The notes beneath the pieces were generated by a model. That model was not told the DNA's origin, did no database searches, and was given only the letters and a program-made list of their open reading frames with translations. From Branchiostoma floridae (taxonomy: Eukaryota > Chordata > Leptocardii > Amphioxiformes > Branchiostomatidae), in assembly GCF_000003815.2 (NCBI RefSeq), contig NC_049996.1:16596930-16660929 (forward strand): a stretch of DNA of 64,000 bases, written 5' to 3'. Numbering within the stretch: position 1 is the stretch's first letter; every line of letters starts with the position of its first letter. Shown piece after piece: positions 23,361 through 32,597 of the stretch. A program made the position numbers and the translations under genes.

Positions 23361-25845
23361 TTACTTCTCCGCATTAGCCAAAGTTGCCATGGGTGTGTTT
23401 ATATCAGAGTCGGTTCCACCTGCTGCTGCCTCAGGTTCTTCTTCGGTGGTCTGCTGGTTGCCGGCAGAGGGATGTCCTCCATTGTAAGGATGAACCATGT
23501 TCCTCTTCACATCAGTGAGAGTTGTCAGGGACACGTCTGCAGCAGAGACAGTTTCACCTGCGGTGGTCTGCTTATAGCAGGCTGCGGCGGTTCCTCCACT
23601 GCCCTGATGAGTCTGAAGGCGTGCCCTAGCCTCCTCCACAACGGAGGCAGTTGCCATGGGAATTTCTTCCGCAGAGCCGGTTCCACCTACCTTTACCTCA
23701 GTTTCAACTGTGGTGCTCTCTTCGACGTGCACAACGGCAAAAGTTGTCATGGGGATCTTCTCCGCAAAGCCTGGTCCACCTGCCTTTACCTGAGATTCTC
23801 CTCCGATGCTCTGCCGCCTGCCAGCAGCGACAGCTCGTCCTCCGGTGACCCGCCGGGCCTTGGGTGCGGAGGTTCGCTCTTTTCCTGGCTGAAGTCGCGT
23901 CCTGTTCTCCTCGACATCAGTGAGAGTTGTCATGGGTATGTCTGTAGCTGAGTCGGTTCCAGATGCCGCCATCCCAGTTCTCCCTCCAATGGTTGCCCGG
24001 CTGGTACCAGTGGTGGTGGTTCGTCCACCGTCCTGATTTGGTTCGGCCAGACTCAAGCGTGCTCTGATCGCAGACCTCCATTTCTGCACCACCTCTGACG
24101 TTATTGTCAGTATCAGGGCCAATAGAAGGCCCTGAGAAGCGTTCAGCACAATAAAGATATACTCGATAACTCTACTGTTGGTGTAAGGATAGATGAAGCC
24201 GAGAATCCAGGTGAACCCCATCAGAAAGGAGATACGTATGTAGACCCAGGCCTTGCTGCTCTCTGAGCGCGACAAAGCAGCATTGGCTATCTTAAACGAC
24301 TTCCGTATGGCCAGCAGGGCAAAAGTGACCAAGACGGTATTAACCAGAAGGGCACAGAGGACAGGAATTCCGAAAGCCACCAGACTGGCTACCGGATTGC
24401 CGATCCAACAGTTCTCTCCGTAACCCACCCTGACAGAACTACCGAACTCCACGATCATTGTCACTACTACTACAGGTACCGGCACCAGACAGGTGTACAA
24501 GCGGTACTGGTACAGTTTTGCTCTTTCTAAACCGTCACCAAACGTAAGAAAGATATCAATAGCAAGCGCGTTTACAGATGTGAAGATGGTCAGCAGGAAG
24601 TAGTGCAGAAGTATCGCGAACACTGCACAGCCCACTCCGAGAGGCACCCACACACGTACCACAAACATGGCTTCAGCAAATGCCACGCATGCCATCATCT
24701 GAACCTTCAGCTTTTCCGCGACTTTTTCCCACTGGCCAGACCGAACTGAGTAGACCGCGAAAACAATCACTGCTACTGCAGACACTATCACAAGACCCAG
24801 GGTTAACCACCCCTGGTATGGGTCCCGAATGTGGGTTGGCGGTGTGTGATCCTGTGTGTTGTTCGAGAAGTGCTGCAGTACGCACTCCCCGCAGATCGAT
24901 GCTGTTGTGTTCAGAATGGCCACCTGCTCAGCTGGGCAGGACACGTTAGAACTCAACAGGTGGACGCTGCCATTGGGAAGGATACGGAACTCTTCCGCTG
25001 TGAACGTTAGAGCGGTTTCGCTGCAGTTTTGTGAGGGGATAGTTTTGTTTGATAAACCGTGAGTTCTACGGGAGGACGAGAAGAGCCGGCATGTGTCTGT
25101 GAAGGGATCGTATACAGTGTCGGAGGGACAATGAATGGGACTGTTTCCATCACTCACATCGGCGTTAAAGTTGAACAGATTAGTTAGTGATAATCTTTCG
25201 ACACAGTCTATAAACCCGCAACTTCCAGCAAAACTACCGCTACCCTTAGTATTATTACACCATAAATGTGTGGTTGCCGTAAGAGAGAGTCCTTCACAAA
25301 GAGCACAGTGGACATTTCTGTATATCTTATGTCCGATGCCTATAGGATAACTATAGGACCTACAGGCAGTAACATTACAACTCTCATGGGAAACATCAGT
25401 CTGGACACATCGTCGACCATATGACTCTCCTGAAGGGATGAACATTACCTTGTTCGTTCCAGTGCAATCTTTCTTACTATCAGTGATGCTGTAGTACGCT
25501 TGTGAGCCTTTAGCTGTGTGTGAGAACAGATTAATCAGTCCTGAACACTCCACTTTGGAGTCCCATAAGGTTACGTCTGTTAAAGACACGTTGTTACACA
25601 TTGCACAGAATATGTTTCTGTAGGGGACTGCACGTGTTGAAGTGTCTACCACGGGCATCCGGTAAACCAGATCACCTGGGTTGAAGGGATCCACGTGTTT
25701 CAGGCACTGATCCCTTGTGACGTCATCAGTCCAGCCGTCAGGGCAGTCAGCCATCATCCAATAGGACCACCTATCAGGAAATCCGGACACACAGCTCCAC
25801 TTCAGGTGGTGGTAGCCAGGGGGCGCTGCAGCAAAGCTGTCTTCT
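23361..25845 (-). CDS. GPCR exon 11: Cys-rich ectodomain, seven transmembrane helices, cytoplasmic tail
   Basis: The 2485-nt exon begins EDSFAAAPPGYHHLKWSC. The ectodomain has paired cysteines in YRNIFCAMCNNVS and YRNVHCALCEGLS, the pattern of Methuselah-like orphan receptors, and many N-glycosylation sites. The seven hydrophobic helices include a TM1 starting WLTLGLVIVSAVAVIVFAVY, TM3 with HYFLLTIFTSVNALAIDIFL, and TM6 with ISFLMGFTWILGFIYPY, the latter close to the family-B LLGLTW-GF signature. The tail (about 240 residues) has about five degenerate copies of a segment ending (I/V)PM(T/A)T. Stop at 23361. Confidence 0.9.
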
Positions 25846-28800
25846 CTGTAGTGGGTGTAGTGAAGTGACTAATTCGCGCTAGTCACGGCAAACTACAATT
25901 CTGTAAAGTTATTAGTCTAATTGCAAAAAATGCCGCTTGTATTTTTCTTATATGTTTTGCAAAGGATATAAATACGAGGCCATGAACCTTTTTCACCATA
26001 GAAACCAGTCATAGTAGCCTCCATCACCATCGTAACCGGCAACTGTGACATGCTCGTTTGTCAGCTCATGCATATATGCGTAAAGAGATGCTTACTCGAA
26101 GTCCTGACAACAGTCGCCGAAAAAGCTGCAGTCGCTGTCACAATAGCACAGTCTATCTTCGCGGAAAAGTAGTTCACCACAGGTATAGGCTTCTTTGCAG
26201 TCCTGGCCGATAAAGTCCAATGAGAGAGGATCTGAGGGGAAAAACCAGCGAAAAACTGGCTGTCGTTGCAGAAAAAACTTCACTGCTTTTTTTTTAACCT
26301 TACGATTGTTGACGCATGCTTTGCAGTTAAGTCAGGATATCTTTTGTCACCGCTGAGTGTAATAGTTTATTTATTTATACATTTATTTATTTATTTGGAT
26401 TCTCCACACTGACAATGGAGGGTATGGCGGAACAGGTGTCAAAGGACACCTTTTCGAAGCCGCCCTACCTAAAACATAACAATGATACATCAAATGATAA
26501 TACACATAAATACAAGAACAAATATCATAATCAATGTAAAGTTCAAATCAGGATAAATCAACTTTACAACACACATACATTATTGAGTCCAAATATATGA
26601 AATAGATATACATGTAGTCATAATAAAGGGCAAATTATCGTGGCCTTGTGGCAATGCAAGAGGCGCAACAGCATGCTAGTGACCATGTGCAAGCCTGCTC
26701 TAGCTTGAAGTTTTGTCGGAATCGGTTTTGCTTAAATGTAGATAGTTTTCGTTTAAAGGCAGACACATCGGACGGGCTTGTGTCTGAAGCTCCCAGCCCT
26801 CTGGTTTCAACGGGAAGTTTGTTCCAAATTGTGATAAGTCGTGGTGTAAATGAGAAGGCGAATGAACATGATCTTACTCTCTGAGGGACTAACATGTGTG
26901 CCCTTAAACTACGTGGCGTTCTTGAAGGGAATGCAGCTAACCTGGCTAGATCTGAATCATATACCTTTGCATGGGACTTAACGAAAACCACAACATCAGA
27001 CATCTCTCTTTGGTAAGACAGTGGTAACAAGCCTGGTCTAGATAGTCTAGACTTGTAGTCGAGGTGTTAAGTTAGAACTTATACTGTAAATGTTCGAGTG
27101 GTTTTATGTTCGCGGTTTTCGCGAGGCAGTCTTACCGCGAACTTAAAACCACCGTGAACATTTTTTCCATTACAGTATGTGACTACAGTGTATGGCACTA
27201 CCGCGAACACTCCATTTTTCCGTAACCGATTTCAACATGAGGTAAATCTTCCACGAGGAACATGTTTTCTATGATCTTTGAAAGCTGCTGACTCTTTTGA
27301 CCTCTTATAGATAAGAGTAAGAAGAAGAAGGGACAAGGTGGCTATATAAATGCGGGTACCAGGCTAGGATCCTTCGACGAAACAGACTAAGTCTGTTTGG
27401 CTATTTCTTTAGGATCACGGCATTCAAGATATGTATTTACAAATCTCTACTTAAAACTTGAGTACTGAGAATAAATCATAACTTTAGATATACTAACCAG
27501 CACATTCCATCACGTTGCAGTAGTCCCAACTTTGCGTCCCGTCCGTGGTGTAGCACCAGGGCCGCTCCTTGTTGTCAGGGTTACGGCAGAAGTTCTCCTC
27601 CAGGCCTGCATCAGGATGAGCCTGTGGTGTGTAGGGATGGCTGTGGGGAGACTGGGAGTCCCATCTCTGACACACCAGGTCTCCTGCCCTGTACAGATAT
27701 ACGGTATGTTAACGTGTAAAGAGCCTGTGGTGTGTGGGGATGGCTGTGGGGGGACTGGGAGTCCCATCTCTGACACACCCGGTCTCCTACTCTGTACAGA
27801 TGTACGGTATTTAAACGTGTAAAGAGCCTGTGGTGTGTGAGGATGTCAGTGGGGGGACTGGGAGTCCCATCTCTGACACACCCGGTCTCCTGCCCTGTAC
27901 AGATATACGGTATTTAAACGTGTAAAGAGCCTGTGGTGTGTGGGGATGGCTGTGTGGGGACTGGGAGTCCCATCTCTGACACACCCGGTCTCCTACCCTG
28001 TACAGAAATATGGTATATAAACGTGTAAAGAGCCTGTGGTGTGTGGGGATGGCTGTGGGGGGACTGAGAGTCCCATCTTTGACACACCCGGTCTCCTGCC
28101 CTGGATAGACATACGGTATGGTGTTAAATGTGTTAAGAGCCTGTGGTGTGTGGGGATGGCTATGGGGGGACTGGGAGGCATAACTCCTCCCCCTGTCCTG
28201 CATAGCTCCTCCCCCGCTCACCTGTTAATCTGTCCCGCATAGCTCCTCCCCCTATCCGCTGTGTTAGGTAATCTCACCTGTTAATCTGTCCCGCATAGCT
28301 CCTCCCCTTATCCGCTCACCTGTTAATCTGTCCTGCATAGCTCCTCCCCCTATCCGCTCACCTGTTAATCTGTCCTGTATATCTCCTCCCCCGCTCACCT
28401 GTTAATCTGTCCCGCATAGCCCCTCCCCCTATCCGCTCACCTGTTAATCTGTCCCGCATAGCCCCTCCCCCTATCCGCTCACCTGTTAATCTGTCCCGCA
28501 TAGCCCCTCCCCCTATCCGCTCACCTGTTAATCTGTCCCGCATAGCCCCTCGCCCTATCCGCTCACCTGTTAATCTGTCCCGCATAGCTCCTCCCCCTAT
28601 CCGCTCACCTGTTAATCTGTCCTGCATAGCCCCTCCCCCTATCCGCTCACCTGTTAATCTGTCCTGCATAGCTCCTCCCCCTATCCGCTCACCTGTTAAT
28701 CTGTCCTGCATAGCCCCTCCCCCTATCCGCTCACCTGTTAATCTGTCCCGCATAGCCCCTCGCCCTATCCGCTCACCTGTTAATCTGTCCCGCATAGCTC

Positions 28801-30902
28801 CTCCCCCTATCCACTGTGTAGAAGCACCTCGTCGGTGGAGCTGAGAACAGAAAACCATGTCAGGACAGAAGATACAAAAACCGAAAGTTCTGCTGCAATG
28901 CCAAGGTCAGTCTATAATTGATTTTGACCTTCGTTTACCCACCCAAGAAATATCACCACAGTCCAGAGGCTCTTCAGCTGTGCTGAGCACAAATATCCGG
29001 ATACACAACCATGTAAACAAACACACAAACACAGAGACGGACCAAAAACCATACCTCCGTCTATCATGGAGGTAAAACAAGGGGATGGACTGTAAGTCTT
29101 TAAGCTTTCGTTGAAGATACAAAAAGTTGAAGTTACCGTCACATGCGAAGACCTCCTCGCAGTACATCCACCTGATGAGCGGGTTGTTTGTGTAGCACCA
29201 CGGCCTGTCCTTCCCGTCCGGGTTCCGGCAGTAGTTCCGCTCCAGCCCTGCCCGTGGGTAGGCCTGGGGAGTGTGGTTATGGGGGTGAGGGTACTGATAT
29301 GTCCAGAACTGACACGAGTCGCTCCGGTTAGCAAGGCCCCTGTAGCTCGTCCCTCTGTCATGTAGATAGTAACAGTCTGCGGACATAAAACGTGGTTACA
29401 TCGTAAACGCTGCGCACGAAAGGACTGTACATTCTTACCAGCAGGCACAGGAAGTCTGGGCGTGGTTGATTGTTGTAAACTTAAACTCCCTACTATAGCC
29501 CTACAGCTAAACTAAGTACCAACCTAGGCCTATAGCTTGATGGAAACATGAGATGGGAAAAATCATTGCTAGCAACTGGCGTCCTTATGTTTAGCTCCCA
29601 AATATTCTGAGGGAACCTTGTGTCGTTAGAGGCCACTGTACCCTTCCTGATGAATAATTCAGTGCTCTGCACATTTGATGGGATTATTACAATCTTTATT
29701 GACACGACAAAAGTACAGCGACTTTCGTAAGGTCTACATGTATAACAACTACTTACAGTACAACTAAACACATATATATGGATATCTATATATGGATACA
29801 TCAACATAAAGGGTCTAGCTGCTCTAGCATGTCATTTACACTATTGGTTCTACGGTATAAACAATCGTGGATATATTTGCCTACTTGTACACAATGTGGA
29901 TTATCGCCTCCCAGAATGTAGTTGAATCTATCTATCGAACAGAGAGTAGCAAATTCTTTAGAGCAAGCGGAAAGTAAAACACTGTCTCACCACAGTTCCT
30001 CTCATCACTATTGTCCCCACAGTCGTCTTTACCGTTACAGCGAGTAGCCGGGTGGAACAGGGCGCCGTTGTCGCAGGCAGAGGCACCTGAGGGATAGAAA
30101 ATACTAGTATCCGTCATCACAGTTCAATACAGGAACCCAAAACGCTTGAGAGGTTTTTAAAGCCTTGTTTTGTGGTGACTTGCAGTAAATTATTTCAGCT
30201 TTGCAGTGAGAGTAAAGACTTACCTTCTCCTCTGCTGCAGTCCACCCTGCCCCGCCGCTCGCCTGTAGCAAACACAAGTAGAAACATCAAACCTGCATTG
30301 CCGTGAATATTGTAGTGTTTGCCCATGATGATGATGAAATTCAGAAAATTCATGAAAATCAGAGAGTTTTAAATTTATTCATTAAACAACAGCTTTACAA
30401 GCAAGGAGAAGGGAAGGGAAGATAAGAAGACTGTGTCGATACTCACAGCAGTTCTGCTCGTCTGTGTTGTCTCCACAGTCGTCATTGCCGTCACACACGA
30501 GTGCCTTACTGATGGTGGCTCCGTTCGGACACATCTCTTCATCTAGATATTAAAAAAGACAGAACGTCGTGGGAAAAGTCTAAAAACTTGCATTCAAGTT
30601 CATCTGCGTAGAATGCAGCTGTTATTCCATGCACATAACTGGTCTGTGTTAAAGTTTGTTTCTTCCAGACCATTCCGGTACAACTTTTGTCTGCTTCACG
30701 CCAACCCTGCTGACCCCTTCTTGGTTCGTGCCTTACCGCAGTTTTGTTCATCGCTCCCATCGTCACAGTCCACTATCCCGTCACAGATCACCTCATGCAC
30801 GTCACAGTCCCCGTCCGTACAGACCGTCCTCTCCAATCCGGAACAGGCTGGGCGAACAGAAGGAGACACAGGGTCTGTTTGTGTCTCTGTGTGTGTGTGT
30901 GT

Positions 30903-30973
<71 letters not shown>

Positions 30974-32531
30974 TGTTTTAATCACATTGACCAGGAATGT
31001 TACTTTTTGAGTCGTGGGAAGTTGTCGATGGGTATTCTTGATATTCGGTAGGTAGGTTTGAATTGAGAAGACCAAGGTCAAGTTCGATTATGGGCACCAT
31101 AGCTCCTTCCAGTGGTGCTGCAGCGGGACTGGTATGCATGTGTGTGTGTGTGTGTGTGTTTGTCTGTGTGTGTGTGTGTGTTTATAAACAACATTATTGC
31201 ACAACAATTGTACAAGGTACAAAGTATGGCATCTACATAACTACAGTTCTATAGCTTATCTAACTAATACAGGAGTGTGTAGTATGGGATTAGTTTTTTT
31301 TTTACAATCATTAGAGGAATTTTTAACGTCTAAATATTCTTTGATATATTTTCCTATTTCTGGCATGCATGGGTTGCCACATGCTATCATGTATTTCAAT
31401 TTGCACTTCAGGTCCATTAAGATGAATCATTGTGTATAAAATGACAGCATTGCGAATATCAGAATATTTGCGACATACAATAATAAATTAACAAATAAAG
31501 TGATATCCGTCTTCAATTAGCTCTGGACAGAATGGACAAACCCTCTGGTCGATAAGAATTTTTGTAATCTCCCGGTTTCTATATCTAGTCTATGACAGCC
31601 AATTCTGAGTTGTGTGATTGCCCTACGAACGTCAAGGCTCTTTATGGTTGAGATTTTCATACATGTAAAGCTTGTTCAATGTAGAAAGACAGGAGAGTTT
31701 GGAACTGTTTCGATAAGAGGAATGCCAATTTTGCACGTATACATCTTGTAAACGTTGTTGTAGCTGAGTGGTGATTGTATCAACGTGGTATGACCTCGGG
31801 TTCAGCCATATGTGTCCAAAACAGTGGTAGTTGAGAATATTTTTTACGTGGACAATCCAATCATATTCTCTGAATAAAACGGTGTTGTGTGCCTCACGAA
31901 GAAGGGCAAATTAACAAAGCGATTCAAATATGAAGCCATAGGAGCATCGTCATATTTAGTAGGTGGGTTGATTTGAAAACAAAAGGTCAAGTTCGATAAT
32001 TGGCCTTCTAGTGCCTTTCTGTGGTACTGCAGCAGCATTTCTGTGTTTCAGTTCTTGCAAGAAGCTACGATTGTTGCAGACAACGTTTTGAAATCCCAAC
32101 CAATGTTTGTGAATGGGCACCTGTTCTTTTTAAAAATTGATTCATGTAAAATGCCTGTAAAGGCAGGGTATATGTTTTGCCACCTTAATTTGCATTTTTG
32201 TTTGTTTTAAGACACTCTTTCAGGGAACTCCCTTCTGGAACGTCCGATATAGCTCGAGAACATGTTAGACCCAAAATTGCAAAATACTTTCAAATTTCAT
32301 CACGTTCTTCAAAATAAAGCAGAATCACTGTTCTACACTACAAAAGTGTACATTAACTTACCCAAGTAAGAACACAAACAGAGGACTATTTCTATGTAGG
32401 TGTTATGCACTATGATATCCAGGTATCATCCTTCGCAAAACTTGTATCTTTTAACAGTGACGATTTGATTAAGAATTATTTATGGGTAATGTGAAATTCA
32501 CCATGGTTAGTCAGCATTACTCTGTTGCTAT

Positions 32532-32597
<66 letters not shown>

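Noticed and set aside
22873-23487. 204-codon plus-strand frame
   Set aside because: Its end overlaps the GPCR tail on the other strand and the rest lacks any domain or signal.
28358-28858. 166-codon minus-strand frame with 14-residue repeats (RLTGERIGGGAM)
   Set aside because: It is an out-of-frame reading of the 42-bp kringle donor array. The kringle frame differs and stops right after each donor.
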